Shown here in pieces: positions 16,530-25,950 of a stretch of DNA of 64,000 bases. The translations under genes were made by a program, and so were the position numbers. The first letter of the stretch is position 1, and each line of letters opens with the position of its first letter. Under the pieces are notes generated by a model. That model had not been told where the DNA came from and searched no databases. It saw nothing but the letters and a program-made list of their open reading frames with translations. Source of the DNA: Tindallia sp. MSAO_Bac2 (GTDB taxonomy: Bacteria; Bacillota; Clostridia; Peptostreptococcales; Tindalliaceae); NCBI GenBank assembly GCA_003838145.1, contig QYZZ01000066.1, forward strand, positions 1 through 64,000, written 5' to 3'.

Positions 16530-17059
16530 GAATGTACCCCCATTATTTTCATAGAATTTACTTGATGCCCTTCCAACTCCAATAGTTTCTGCTTAACATC
16601 CATACCACTTCCAAAGCCAGTCAGGTGACCGTCTTTACCCAGAACTCGATGGCATGGGATAATGATTGCAATGGGGTTTTTATTGTTTGCCATCCCAACG
16701 GCTCTTACTGCCTTTGGGTTGCCAATGTATTCAGCAATCATGCCATAAGATACTACTTTCCCATAGGGGATACTTCGCAACGCCTGCCAAACTCCCATCT
16801 GAAAGGGTGTTCCTGTTATATCTATCGGCAAATCAAATTTATGTCTTTTAGCATTAAAGTATTCTGTGATTTGTCGAAAAGCTTCATTCAAAATTTTCTC
16901 ACTTGATACCGAGGCCTCGCTTTTATATTTCTCCACTTCTCCTGAAGAGACCTTGTTACTTTCCGGGAACATTTCCAGCTTTACAAGACCTTTATCAGAT
17001 GCAAAGAGTCTAATAGTGTAATCATTTATTTTTTCAGTTTGGCTGTATACGTTTTTCAT
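16508..17059 (-). CDS. ogt: Methylated-DNA--protein-cysteine S-methyltransferase
   Basis: A suicide DNA-repair protein that takes the methyl group from O6-methylguanine (or O4-methylthymine) onto its own cysteine. The corrected product is 183 residues. The C-terminal domain has the winged-helix DNA-binding region GTPFQMGVWQALRSIPYGKV and the catalytic IIPCHRVLGKDGHLTGFG, with Cys in PCHR. The N-terminal domain is degenerate, as is common. The ATG follows AAAGGAGC and overlaps the stop of the upstream DUF2225 gene by four bases; an upstream in-frame start inside that gene is unlikely. Confidence 0.94.
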   Translation of the reverse strand: MKNVYSQTEKINDYTIRLFASDKGLVKLEMFPESNKVSSGEVEKYKSEASVSSEKILNEAFRQITEYFNAKRHKFDLPIDITGTPFQMGVWQALRSIPYGKVVSYGMIAEYIGNPKAVRAVGMANNKNPIAIIIPCHRVLGKDGHLTGFGSGMDVKQKLLELEGHQVNSMKIMGVHSWAQSIG

Positions 17060-17748
17060 TCGGCTTGCTCCTTTTGCTCCTTGTATGCATCTCTCGCCAG
17101 CTGCCACTGCTCCCTGGCTTTTAACTGTATCATTCGTTTAAACTTAATATCCGGATGATCCAATGCTCTCCCAAACCAAAATATTGCATTTTGGGGCTCT
17201 CCTGTTTTACGCTTAAGTTCTCCAATCAAATAAGAAAGTGATACTTCATCAAGCCCGGCGATGGGAAAAGATTCATTAGTATATGCATTTTCAAGATATT
17301 CAAGCGCGTATTTTAAAAAAGCGGCCTCTTCCTGCTCGTTTTTCTCCTCTCTGTATAACCAGGCAAGTCGAAGACAAATGCTACCCAAATACCCTTGTGA
17401 TTTATTTAAAAGCTGGGCCACCAACAAGGCCAGCTTATGTGTTTCGAGAGCCATTTCAATACTTCTGGTGCCTCCAAAATCTCTTTTATTCCATTTCATG
17501 CTAATATTCTTAAGAATAATTGATTTTTCTTCTGCTGTCAGTTTTTTAAATTCACTTTCCGTCGCACTGAATCCACAATTAGGACACACCCATACGTTAT
17601 AGTATACCGGATTTAATTCTTTATACCATATGTGAAAATCAGGATCTTTTTGCTGCACAGGCAGTTTTCTCAACCGGGGTTTTTTAGTCTTAAATTTATT
17701 GGCACAAACAGGACAATCTAACTCTTTATCAAATAAATAGTGATCCAT
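17056..17748 (-). CDS. DUF2225 protein with zinc-ribbon-like cysteine pairs
   Basis: A 230-residue cytosolic protein of the DUF2225 family, common in Firmicutes; the function is unknown. Two CxxC pairs, CPVCANKF near residue 13 and CPNCGF near residue 55, probably bind zinc. The rest (from about residue 75) is helical and looks tetratricopeptide-like, for example NKSQGYLGSICLRLAWLYRE and AIFWFGRALDHPD. It lies 28 bases after the vanW-type gene and overlaps ogt by four bases. Confidence 0.8.
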   Translation of the reverse strand: MDHYLFDKELDCPVCANKFKTKKPRLRKLPVQQKDPDFHIWYKELNPVYYNVWVCPNCGFSATESEFKKLTAEEKSIILKNISMKWNKRDFGGTRSIEMALETHKLALLVAQLLNKSQGYLGSICLRLAWLYREEKNEQEEAAFLKYALEYLENAYTNESFPIAGLDEVSLSYLIGELKRKTGEPQNAIFWFGRALDHPDIKFKRMIQLKAREQWQLARDAYKEQKEQAE

Positions 17749-17775
17749 TCTATACCTCCTGCATCCGGTTTTATT

Positions 17776-19242
17776 TTAGTTCTCAAGCCCCTCGTCTGAA
17801 TCCGGTTGATTATGTTCATGTCGATTATGTTCATGAAAATTGCCATTCATTTCATCGTTCTCAGGATATTCAAACAGGGGTCTTGGTTTAGTCCCTATCA
17901 ATGTAATTCCTTTTACAGGTTGATAATAGTCTCTGGATATTTCTTCTCTTTGAACTTCCTGTCCATTTTCATAATATATTTTGTAGGTTACTACCCTATA
18001 TCCTTTTTTAGGCTCCTGTTCCACAATCTGTTCGCCTTCATACATTTCCGGATCTTCTTTTTTTTCAATTTCTGGCTCAATTACCTCTGTAACGTGAGAA
18101 GCCATAGTTATCGTTTGTTCCAGTTCCCGGGTATTTCCAAAAATCCTGGCATAAAGCTGGTTTCCACTCACATAGCTCTCAAGATAAATTGGATAATCAT
18201 AATTATTTTTGAATCGAAAATCAATAGCACCAAAAGCTACGGTTGCATCATGACCCAAATTAACATAGGCTACTGGTAGTGAGTGATTCCGCCTTTCCAG
18301 AATATCGAGATTTGCTCTGACAACAGCATTATATAATGTCGTGGATACCTGACATATTCCTCCGCCAATTCCCGGCACCAGTTCCCCCTGTATTATAACA
18401 GGTGCTTCCTGATAGCCGGCAGATGCTATTCTGGGTCCGGTTGTTTCATTAAAAGAAAACTGCTCACCGGGTAAAAGCAAGGTTCCATTTATGCTTCCGG
18501 ATCCCTGACGCAGGTTGGCCGTTCTTCCTGCATCTCCAGAATTAAACCGGGTACTGAACTCTCCAATAACACCATCCATCGCTTTAAAGTCTGCCTCCGT
18601 AGGATAAACAGGCAATGTTTCAACCTTTATCTCCACTGTTTCATTATCTCCATTTTTCAAAACATCCAATATAGCATCTCTGGTTTCCCCTCTCTTCATC
18701 TCTCTGCCGACCTTTTCAGCAGAGATGATAAATTCACCTGATTCACGTTTAAGTGATGCGGGTACACCTTCAATAGCCAACTCTCTCTCAAGATCATCCA
18801 GGAGATCGTCAACCAGTTGTATGTCAAATTGTTCTTCAAGGTCAATGTTCTTCACCTGATCTTTCATACGGTGAATTTGAAGTGCGTTTTCCACCATATT
18901 TCCCTGACGGCCTAAACCCATAGCCTTCATAACAGCTTCTTCATAATTAAAATGATAACCCAGCTCCAGATATGGATACACCCATTCTTTTTCATCAAGA
19001 GACAGAACCAGCTCTTTAGCTTCCAGCTTAGGTTTCATCTCTTTTTCAAGATGACTGATAGCTTCCTGTGGCAACATACCGCTGACATCAATCCCTGCAA
19101 TATAAACAGACGGATAAATTTGAGGTTGGTTTGTAAGCCAGTAAGCATATCCTCCCATAGATGCCATAGCAATCATTAGCGCCGATCCAATCCCTATCAG
19201 GGCCCCAATTAAAACCTTCTTTTTTTTCTCCGATAAATTCAT
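17776..19242 (-). CDS. VanW family protein with YoaR and G5 domains
   Basis: A membrane-anchored extracytoplasmic protein, probably involved in the cell wall; the biochemical function of VanW is unknown. The 488 residues comprise a positively charged start and one transmembrane helix (about 10-33), a peptidoglycan-binding-4 (YoaR) region (about 45-200, opening VYIAGIDVSGMLPQEA), the VanW domain (about 225-375, with LLPGEQFSFNETTGPR and GGGICQVSTTLYNAV), and a G5 domain (about 380-465) before an acidic, histidine-rich tail. It lies between the ftsA-like gene and DUF2225 on the same strand. Confidence 0.88.
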   Translation of the reverse strand: MNLSEKKKKVLIGALIGIGSALMIAMASMGGYAYWLTNQPQIYPSVYIAGIDVSGMLPQEAISHLEKEMKPKLEAKELVLSLDEKEWVYPYLELGYHFNYEEAVMKAMGLGRQGNMVENALQIHRMKDQVKNIDLEEQFDIQLVDDLLDDLERELAIEGVPASLKRESGEFIISAEKVGREMKRGETRDAILDVLKNGDNETVEIKVETLPVYPTEADFKAMDGVIGEFSTRFNSGDAGRTANLRQGSGSINGTLLLPGEQFSFNETTGPRIASAGYQEAPVIIQGELVPGIGGGICQVSTTLYNAVVRANLDILERRNHSLPVAYVNLGHDATVAFGAIDFRFKNNYDYPIYLESYVSGNQLYARIFGNTRELEQTITMASHVTEVIEPEIEKKEDPEMYEGEQIVEQEPKKGYRVVTYKIYYENGQEVQREEISRDYYQPVKGITLIGTKPRPLFEYPENDEMNGNFHEHNRHEHNQPDSDEGLEN

Positions 19243-19303
19243 TTTCCTCGACTCCCCGGGTTCTTATAAGCCACCCATTCATTTTATCAAATTATCGCCA
19301 TTA

Positions 19304-21145
19304 TTATATATCTTCTTTTTTCCAATAAATCCATATTTCGTCATTAGGATTTATTGGAGCTACATATGCTGCCGGAGTGCCATTATGCAATAACACCAGT
19401 TCACCTTTCACTTCAGTTCTGTCGAAATCAATGTAGTCAAATAAATCCACAAAAATCAGTTTTTCTTTACAGGTTTCAATAATAAACGGGTTTCCATTAT
19501 ATTTTATTTCTATCCTCTTTTTGCCGGAATCATCATCTTCTATTTCTTTTTCAACTAAATTCTTTTTAAAATTAAAGGATATTTCGTCACCATCCTTCAG
19601 TATTTTATTTTCAGATGTATTATTTCCATTAATAAATAATGATTGCATATCAACTTCTTCATTTAACAGTGAATACAATCTTACACAAGCAGAATCACCA
19701 ATAGTTGCAGGTTTTATTATTATTTGATCCCCATTATTTAACTCCGTTTCCAGATTAGCTGTTTCATTGTTTCTGGTAATAGTTGCCGGCAATCCAAACT
19801 CTCCTGGAAACACTTTTTCTTCATCATTAACCGTCACTGTAATACTTGCACCACGTCGTGGTACAAGCTGATGCGGATTATACTGCAGAGCCGCCAGTCC
19901 ATCACGGATGCATAGCTTTCTTGTTTGGAACAGTTTGACTGGCTGACCGTTTATTGTTATTTCAATAAAGTCATTATGTCTGTTGAGCAAGGCTTTTTTT
20001 AAAATTCCGATAGGTGTAATGCCCTCCGGACCCATCATTTCTTCCGGGTAGTAGTTCAAATTCGTTATGTTAGACAGATTTCTTACAGAAACCCTTTCCG
20101 TTGGCAGGTTAAGGGATTTGCTGATCATTTCTGGTAATAGTTTCGTCTGACTACCTCCACCAATCAGAAATACTGCACTGGGAGCTTTTCCATTATGTTT
20201 TAATATTGCTTCTGTTATTTGTGCGGCAACCTCCTGCATTGAGGGTAGAAGTAATTCCAACAATTCCTTTGATGACTCCTGATGTTTAATTCCAAGTATA
20301 TCTTCATACTCAAGCTTATCTGTATTAGTAATCTGGCACTTCACAAATTCGGCATTGTCAAAATCCAGCATCTTCAGTTGCGCCAGGCTCTCTGTCAATT
20401 CATCACCCGCTACATCCGTCATAGCATAAGCATGAATCGTTCCATTTTTAGTAATGGCAATATCAGAAGTGCCTGCACCAATATCAACTAGTGCGATGTT
20501 AAGCAGCCTTGCGTTTTCAGGTACAGCTACTTCAATGGCAGCAATTGGCTCCAATGTCAGGTAGTTAACATCCAGTCCTGCAGCAGTTACGGATGCATAT
20601 AAACTATCCACAACCAGTTTTGGCAAAAAAGTCGCTATAATCTGAACTGATAGTATTTCACCTTTATGGTTCAATGGGTTTTTAATCAAAGATCCATCCA
20701 GATAGAATTGAATAATCGAATGACCAACACAAAAATAGCGCAAGCTACCTTCGTTAGCTTTCTCCAACTGCTTTTCCGCAGCTTGAAGTGCCTTAAGTTC
20801 AACCTGCTGAATGTGACTTCGTTTTATACTTTGAAAAGGATCCAGCGTAAGGTCCGCCGTTACCGATTCAGTTTGAAGAGCTCTGCCGGCAGCGGCTATG
20901 GTCGCTTCTTCCAGCACTGTTCCTGATAAATATTCCAACTTATGCTTAACTTCACCGATAACACGTGATACTTCTTCAATATCATGAATTTGCCCATCAA
21001 ACATTGCTCGATTTTCGTGATAAACGACAACTTTGTGATGAACTGCAACCTTTTGATCTTCAAGAGAGCCTAATAAACCAATCACACTTCTGGTTCCAAT
21101 GTCCAGGGCCAGCATCATTTCTTTTTGATTTTCTTTTTGATTCAT
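19304..21145 (-). CDS. FtsA-like actin-fold protein with C-terminal extension
   Basis: An actin/Hsp70-superfamily ATPase of the FtsA/PilM type. Residues 1-400 or so carry the fold: phosphate 1 ALDIGTRSVIGLLG, the SHS2/1C region, phosphate 2 VDIGAGTSDIAI, and adenosine motif FLIGGGSQTKLLPEMI. A further 200 residues, absent from ordinary FtsA (about 420), include two small repeats resembling ubiquitin-like or SLBB modules (ITINGQPVKLF, ITVTVNDEEKVF, IEIKYNGNPF). Large FtsA-like proteins of this kind occur in Clostridia; whether this is the division FtsA cannot be said, because ftsZ is not nearby. The start overlaps nth by four bases. Confidence 0.75.
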   Translation of the reverse strand: MNQKENQKEMMLALDIGTRSVIGLLGSLEDQKVAVHHKVVVYHENRAMFDGQIHDIEEVSRVIGEVKHKLEYLSGTVLEEATIAAAGRALQTESVTADLTLDPFQSIKRSHIQQVELKALQAAEKQLEKANEGSLRYFCVGHSIIQFYLDGSLIKNPLNHKGEILSVQIIATFLPKLVVDSLYASVTAAGLDVNYLTLEPIAAIEVAVPENARLLNIALVDIGAGTSDIAITKNGTIHAYAMTDVAGDELTESLAQLKMLDFDNAEFVKCQITNTDKLEYEDILGIKHQESSKELLELLLPSMQEVAAQITEAILKHNGKAPSAVFLIGGGSQTKLLPEMISKSLNLPTERVSVRNLSNITNLNYYPEEMMGPEGITPIGILKKALLNRHNDFIEITINGQPVKLFQTRKLCIRDGLAALQYNPHQLVPRRGASITVTVNDEEKVFPGEFGLPATITRNNETANLETELNNGDQIIIKPATIGDSACVRLYSLLNEEVDMQSLFINGNNTSENKILKDGDEISFNFKKNLVEKEIEDDDSGKKRIEIKYNGNPFIIETCKEKLIFVDLFDYIDFDRTEVKGELVLLHNGTPAAYVAPINPNDEIWIYWKKEDI

Positions 21146-21813
21146 ACCTTATCACCCATTATTTGGTTTTTAAAATATTTACACCAGTTTGTAACGGAAC
21201 ATTTCTCACAAAGAGGTTTTCTGGCTTTACAGATTCTTCTTCCATGAAGTATTAGCCAGTGATGTGCATCTGACCATTTTTCTTCAGGAATGGCATCCAT
21301 TAATTGTTTTTCAGTCTCAGTAACATTTTCAGCTTTTACAATTCCTAATCTATTCGCAACACGAAAAACATGTGTGTCTACCGCTATGGCTGGAGTTCCA
21401 AATGCGTTACTCAAAACTACATTTGCTGTTTTTCTACCAACTCCCGGCAGTTCCATTAAACCACTTCTGGTGTTTGGAACTTCACCGTTATATTTAAGAT
21501 GTAATATTTTACATGTCTCTAATATATGCTTGCTTTTGGTTTTATAATAATTACAGCTTTTGATTCTTTCTTCTAACTCATGATTATCCAAAACCAAATA
21601 GTCTTCCGGGCTTTTAAACTCATCGAATAAGTCTTTTGTAACCAGATTTACCCGCTGATCAGTGCATTGAGCTGATAACATTGTTGCGATCAAGCACTCT
21701 AACGGGTTAGTAAAATCCAGTTCACTACGGGGTGACGGGTAAGCTTCAGAGAGTTTATCCAGTATCTTTTCTTTAAAAGTATCCATCTTTCTGTCTTTTG
21801 AAGTTGCAGCCAA
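21142..21813 (-). CDS. nth: Endonuclease III
   Basis: A base-excision repair DNA glycosylase/AP lyase for oxidised pyrimidines. The 223-residue product has ATMLSAQCTDQRVN, the helix-hairpin-helix LPGVGRKTANVVL with the catalytic lysine region, the catalytic aspartate in VDTHVFRVANRLG, and a C-terminal [4Fe-4S] loop, C-x6-C-x2-C-x5-C, in CKARKPLCEKCSVTNWC. The start is a TTG preceded by GAGGGGGG at good distance; an ATG nine codons later has no ribosome site. It overlaps the ftsA-like gene by four bases and follows the DUF503 gene by 16. Confidence 0.96.
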   Translation of the reverse strand: MAATSKDRKMDTFKEKILDKLSEAYPSPRSELDFTNPLECLIATMLSAQCTDQRVNLVTKDLFDEFKSPEDYLVLDNHELEERIKSCNYYKTKSKHILETCKILHLKYNGEVPNTRSGLMELPGVGRKTANVVLSNAFGTPAIAVDTHVFRVANRLGIVKAENVTETEKQLMDAIPEEKWSDAHHWLILHGRRICKARKPLCEKCSVTNWCKYFKNQIMGDKV

Positions 21814-21829
21814 TAAATTCCCCCCTCAT

Positions 21830-22111
21830 TTAAACTATTTCAGTTTCTATATCCATTAATTCCATTCGACCGTCAGCTTCAGCAAAACGAATTACTTCCT
21901 GCATTGTGCGTTCAACATGCTGTTTTTCATTACTTATGCAACAAAACCCGATCGTTGCGAGTTTCCATTTTTCATGATCTGCCACTTCTGAGATAGAAAC
22001 GTTATATCTACTGCGAATTCTTTGAATTAAACTCCTCACAATCATTCTCTTTTCTTTTAAAGAACCGCCTTCATACATTATCATTTTAAATGAACAAATT
22101 CCAACTTTCAT
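21830..22111 (-). CDS. DUF503 family protein (YlxP-like)
   Basis: A 93-residue protein of the DUF503/YlxP family, usually encoded near translation factor and ribosome maturation genes in Firmicutes. The family pattern is clear: an opening beta strand (VGICSFKMIMYEGGSLKEKR), then RSLIQRIRSRYNVSISEV and ATIGFCCISNEKQHVERTM. The function is unknown, and the usual infB/rbfA neighbours are not here. It sits between queG and nth with short gaps. Confidence 0.85.
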   Translation of the reverse strand: MKVGICSFKMIMYEGGSLKEKRMIVRSLIQRIRSRYNVSISEVADHEKWKLATIGFCCISNEKQHVERTMQEVIRFAEADGRMELMDIETEIV

Positions 22112-22139
22112 TCAACTTCCTCCAGTTAAGTAATCACCA

Positions 22140-23183
22140 TTATTCATCAGCTTTACTAAGCCTATCCATGGCCCATTCAGCAGCTTTCCGAATGTCTTCA
22201 CGCTGATCTTCAAGAAATGGTTTAACGTGGTCAGTAACCATAGTATTTCCTGTATTGCCCAAAGATTTCAATGCGTTTCGCTGCATAATCCTGCGTCCTC
22301 TCCATCCAAAAGAAGCAGAACGGTAACGTCGATTGAATTCCCGGTTAGATACCTGAAGTATTTCCGGCAGGTTTAGCCATGCTTCTTCATCCTTATAATG
22401 AAACAGGGGCTCCGGTGTATTCCTGGCAAAATAATTGTGGGGGCACACATCCTGACAAATGTCGCATCCATACATCATGACGCCCGACTGAAGCATGGTT
22501 TCTTTATCCATAATTCCCTTTTGTTGTAACGCATGGGATAAACATACCTGGTTGTCTATTTGAAAAGGTGTATTTATTGCTTTGGCAGGGCAGGATTGTT
22601 GACATTCTCCACATTCACTGCACTTATCATAAGTTTTAGATACATAATCATTTTCTTTAAATTCGAGAGTGGTTAGGATATACCCAATAACTATAAAAGA
22701 GCCATACTGCGGGTGAATAAAACAATTGTTTCTACCAAAAAAACCAAGTCCTGCCTTAGCCGCCAGATGCCGGTCAACTAAAGGTCCGGTATCCACAAAA
22801 ATTTTCCATTCAGCTCCAGATTGACTGTGGGTCAGGGATTCCATCAGCTCTTTCATTCTTATGTGAACAATCCGATGATAGTCTTTTCCTCTAGCGCATC
22901 GGGCAAGTGTTCCATAAAATTGGGGTCGCTTTGAATTGTCGGGTGGTTTATCCATATGGTACGACATTAGTCCTACAATAATGGACTTTGCTTCAGGCAT
23001 TATTAATTTAGGGTTAATGCGTTTTTCGATGATGCTTTCCTCAAAATCCGTTAAGCGTTTATTCTGATGTCGGGATACTAATATTTTTTTTAATTCAACG
23101 GATCTTTCAGGTTTTATGACTGCAATATCAATTATATTGTTAGCAAAAGCCAATTGCCTGAGTTTTTCAATGGAGCATTTCAT
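22140..23183 (-). CDS. queG: Epoxyqueuosine reductase QueG
   Basis: It reduces epoxyqueuosine to queuosine in tRNA, using cobalamin and two [4Fe-4S] clusters. The 347-residue product has the DUF1730 N-terminal region, DTGPLVDRHLAAKAGLGFFG, cluster motifs CSECGECQQSCP and CDICQDVCPHN, and a C-terminal HEAT-like helical tail. The ATG overlaps the stop of the upstream nucleoside kinase as TGATG, and GGAGC lies upstream. The enzyme is itself B12-dependent, so it is another potential user of the cobalamin locus in this window. Confidence 0.94.
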   Translation of the reverse strand: MKCSIEKLRQLAFANNIIDIAVIKPERSVELKKILVSRHQNKRLTDFEESIIEKRINPKLIMPEAKSIIVGLMSYHMDKPPDNSKRPQFYGTLARCARGKDYHRIVHIRMKELMESLTHSQSGAEWKIFVDTGPLVDRHLAAKAGLGFFGRNNCFIHPQYGSFIVIGYILTTLEFKENDYVSKTYDKCSECGECQQSCPAKAINTPFQIDNQVCLSHALQQKGIMDKETMLQSGVMMYGCDICQDVCPHNYFARNTPEPLFHYKDEEAWLNLPEILQVSNREFNRRYRSASFGWRGRRIMQRNALKSLGNTGNTMVTDHVKPFLEDQREDIRKAAEWAMDRLSKADE

Positions 23184-24856
23184 CAAAATGCTCCATTTCC
23201 TACAAATTCACGAAGGATTGACGTTTTTGGTATATCATCTTCGTTTTCAAGTACCACAAAATAATTCAAAAACTTAAGCAGTCTTTTCGCCTCCGGAAAA
23301 TGTGTATTGTCATTATCTATTTGCCTTAGTAACGGCTCAGCATATTTTTTCAATACACTTAACTCATAAAATAATGCAGAGTTAAACATCACGTCTGCAT
23401 CTTCCTGAAACGGAAAAATATACATTTCTTCTCCCCTCCGGACAGAAGGCCACATGGACATCGTCCTTTGAGCGTCATTGCCTCTAAACTGATGGTCCCT
23501 TACCATTCTGCGTATTAAGCGGGCATCTGTGGTTGGTATACGATTGTGCTCATCCAGATTTAATTGAGTTAAGCAGCTTATATATATTTTGAATTTCTGA
23601 TTTCTGCTTACACTCTCGGTCAGCCTTTCATTTAAAGCGTGGATACCCTCTAAAATTAGTGGTTGGTTTTCATCAATCTGAATTTTATGGCCCCGATATT
23701 CCCGCTTACCTGTTTTAAAGTTAAACGTTGGTGTTTCAACAATTTCACCTTCCAAAATGCGCTTTAAATCGCTATTAAACAAATCCAGGTCGATGGCTTC
23801 AATAGCTTCAAAATTATAATCTCCATTTTCATCCAAGGGTGTTTTTTCTCTATCTACAAAGTAATCATCAAGGGAAATGGATTTTGGTTTCAGTCCATTA
23901 ACACGCAGTTGTATACTTAAACGTCTTGCCAGGCTGGTTTTTCCTGAGGATGATGGACCAGCTATTAAAATCAGTCTTCTGTGATTAAGGTCTTCTGCAA
24001 TATAATCCGCCATTTGGGCAATCTTTTTTTCATGCAGTGCTTCTGCTATTCGAATATACTCGTCTTCCTTCTGTGCTACAATTAAATCGTTTAAACTGGC
24101 TACATGATCAATTTCCAGTATTTCTGCCCATTTTTCCGATTCCCGGAAAACTTTAAATATTTTTGGATTATCAACAAACTCCGGAATTTTTCCTCCATCT
24201 TCGTTTCGCGGATACTGCAATACAAGCCCTGGAGGATAATATTTAATATCAAAGGCTCTGAGATACCCGGTCGAGGGAACCATATATCCATAAAAATAAT
24301 TCTTCAGCCATCCACACTGGTATAACTTAATATAAGGTTTATCTCTGTACTTTAACAACCTAACTTTGTTCATCTGACCATAGTCACTGAATATATCAAT
24401 TGCTTCCTCAACGGGTACGCGCGTCTTTTTGAAAGGCACATCTTCCTCGATTATTTCTTTCATTCGATCATAGATCCTTTGGATGTCTGATTCCACTAAA
24501 GATTTTTTATACTTGACTTCACAATACAATCCTTTGCTGATTGAATGTTCTACGCTGACCTGACATCCAGAAAACAATTCCATACATGCTCTAATAAGAA
24601 CAAAGGTTAAGCTGCGTTTATAAATCCTTGACCCGATGGATGAGCAGGCATCAACCCATTTAACTTCACAGTCTTCATCCAGGGTATGAGATAGCTCCTG
24701 AAGCTCACTGCCAACCACTGCCGCAATAATTGGAGAGCAACTTTCATCTTGGTAGTCACGACTTATATCTTCCAGGGTGATACCTTTAGGATATCGCTTC
24801 GCCTCGCAATTTTCTATAATTATATCTATATAATCCGTGTGTTTTTTTGATGGCAT
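23183..24856 (-). CDS. Nucleoside (uridine/cytidine) kinase with ThrRS-like N-terminus
   Basis: A 557-residue fusion frequent in Clostridia. Residues 1-80 resemble a TGS domain, 80-190 the second additional domain of threonyl-tRNA synthetase, and the C-terminal half (from about 285) is a uridine kinase/phosphoribulokinase-type P-loop kinase with LIAGPSSSGKTSLARRL, SLDDYFVDREKTP and LEGIHALNERLT. It probably phosphorylates uridine or cytidine; the role of the tRNA-synthetase-like part is unknown. It is co-directional with queG, overlapping by one base. Confidence 0.88.
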   Translation of the reverse strand: MPSKKHTDYIDIIIENCEAKRYPKGITLEDISRDYQDESCSPIIAAVVGSELQELSHTLDEDCEVKWVDACSSIGSRIYKRSLTFVLIRACMELFSGCQVSVEHSISKGLYCEVKYKKSLVESDIQRIYDRMKEIIEEDVPFKKTRVPVEEAIDIFSDYGQMNKVRLLKYRDKPYIKLYQCGWLKNYFYGYMVPSTGYLRAFDIKYYPPGLVLQYPRNEDGGKIPEFVDNPKIFKVFRESEKWAEILEIDHVASLNDLIVAQKEDEYIRIAEALHEKKIAQMADYIAEDLNHRRLILIAGPSSSGKTSLARRLSIQLRVNGLKPKSISLDDYFVDREKTPLDENGDYNFEAIEAIDLDLFNSDLKRILEGEIVETPTFNFKTGKREYRGHKIQIDENQPLILEGIHALNERLTESVSRNQKFKIYISCLTQLNLDEHNRIPTTDARLIRRMVRDHQFRGNDAQRTMSMWPSVRRGEEMYIFPFQEDADVMFNSALFYELSVLKKYAEPLLRQIDNDNTHFPEAKRLLKFLNYFVVLENEDDIPKTSILREFVGNGAF

Positions 24857-24891
24857 GAATTTTTGCCTCCCGCTATAACTATTTGACTTGA

Positions 24892-25245
24892 CTAATTATC
24901 ATTTTTCAATGTTTCAATCAGTTTCTTAATTTCAGTCCCGTCAGCCGGTGTCGTTAGAATTTCATCTACGGCACTTAATTCCTTTTTATCAGCCAATTTG
25001 TCCTGACTGCTGGATGTCAGAACAAATTTACCCTGTTGATGAATGTTTTTAAGCTTTTCTATCATGAAATCCCCACAAGTTTCCTTCATGTGAAGATTCA
25101 CTAAAACAATATCCGGTCTTTCTTTTTTCACAAAGTTCACTGCCGAGTACTCATCACAACTCTTAGCATGATAACCCAATTCCTTTACAGTGTTTTCCAT
25201 TACTGTTTGCTCAAAACCAGAATCATTAACAATCAAAATATTCAC
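24892..25245 (-). CDS. Stand-alone receiver-like protein lacking the phosphoacceptor aspartate
   Basis: A 117-residue CheY-like fold. The hydrophobic beta strands and spacing of a receiver domain are visible (MNILIVNDSG, PDIVLVNLHM, FVLTSSSQD, EILTTPAD), but key residues are changed. The phosphorylated aspartate at the end of strand 3 is Asn50, the first acidic pair is Asn-Asp, and the conserved lysine before proline near the end is threonine. It is therefore probably phosphorylation-independent. The start is a GTG after GAGGAAGGA. It lies between lepB and the nucleoside kinase with no kinase gene adjacent. Confidence 0.8.
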   Translation of the reverse strand: MNILIVNDSGFEQTVMENTVKELGYHAKSCDEYSAVNFVKKERPDIVLVNLHMKETCGDFMIEKLKNIHQQGKFVLTSSSQDKLADKKELSAVDEILTTPADGTEIKKLIETLKNDN

Positions 25246-25284
25246 GTTGATTCCATCCTTCCTCTTAGATATAAACTTATTGGA

Positions 25285-25806
25285 TTACTTTAAAAAACCA
25301 AATCGATTGAAAGGATACAATCGAAAAAAAGCTTTGCCTACAATATCATCCTCTTCAATTAATCCCAAAACACTATCACGACTATCAAGACTATTGCTCC
25401 GATTATCTCCCATAACAAACAGTTTTCCATCTGGTACTATTATCTGTAAATCACCAATGGTATAGTCATCTCTGATATAATCTTCTTCCTGAATTACGCC
25501 GTTAACAAATACTTGGCCATTTCGTATAGTCAGCTCGTCGCCAGGCAGGGCAATGATTCTTTTGATTAAGAGTTTTTCCTCCCCGGAGGCAGTCAGCAAT
25601 GGAGATTGAAATACTATAATATCTCTTTCCCTGGGTTCACCTCTGCGATATAAAATCCGATTAATCATCAGAAAATCATTTTCTTCCAACGTGTGTGTCA
25701 TCGAATGATTTTTTACTATGGTAGGTTTTACAAAGGTAGTGATTAATAGGGCAATCACTACGGAAATAACTATTGTTTTAGTCCATTCCAAAATCTCTTT
25801 TTTCAT
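25285..25806 (-). CDS. lepB: Signal peptidase I
   Basis: A membrane serine/lysine protease that removes Sec signal peptides. The 173-residue product has one N-terminal transmembrane helix (about 9-28), the catalytic serine in KNHSMTHTL, the catalytic lysine in LLIKRIIALPGDE, and the closing box GDNRSNSLDSRDSVLGLI. Two adjacent ATG codons follow GGGAGGAGC; the second gives better spacing and is used here. It begins the long minus-strand run that continues through the nucleoside kinase, queG and nth. Confidence 0.95.
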   Translation of the reverse strand: MKKEILEWTKTIVISVVIALLITTFVKPTIVKNHSMTHTLEENDFLMINRILYRRGEPRERDIIVFQSPLLTASGEEKLLIKRIIALPGDELTIRNGQVFVNGVIQEEDYIRDDYTIGDLQIIVPDGKLFVMGDNRSNSLDSRDSVLGLIEEDDIVGKAFFRLYPFNRFGFLK

Positions 25807-25950
25807 CATGCTCCTCCCACTCGACATAACAATTGAAACTATAGTTATTTTACCATTTGACTACATCGAAAGCAACGATAGCCAGAGAGTTGTGTTACTG
25901 CAGTATCTATGGTATTCTGAATGCAGAATATATAGAAGGATGTGAAGACT

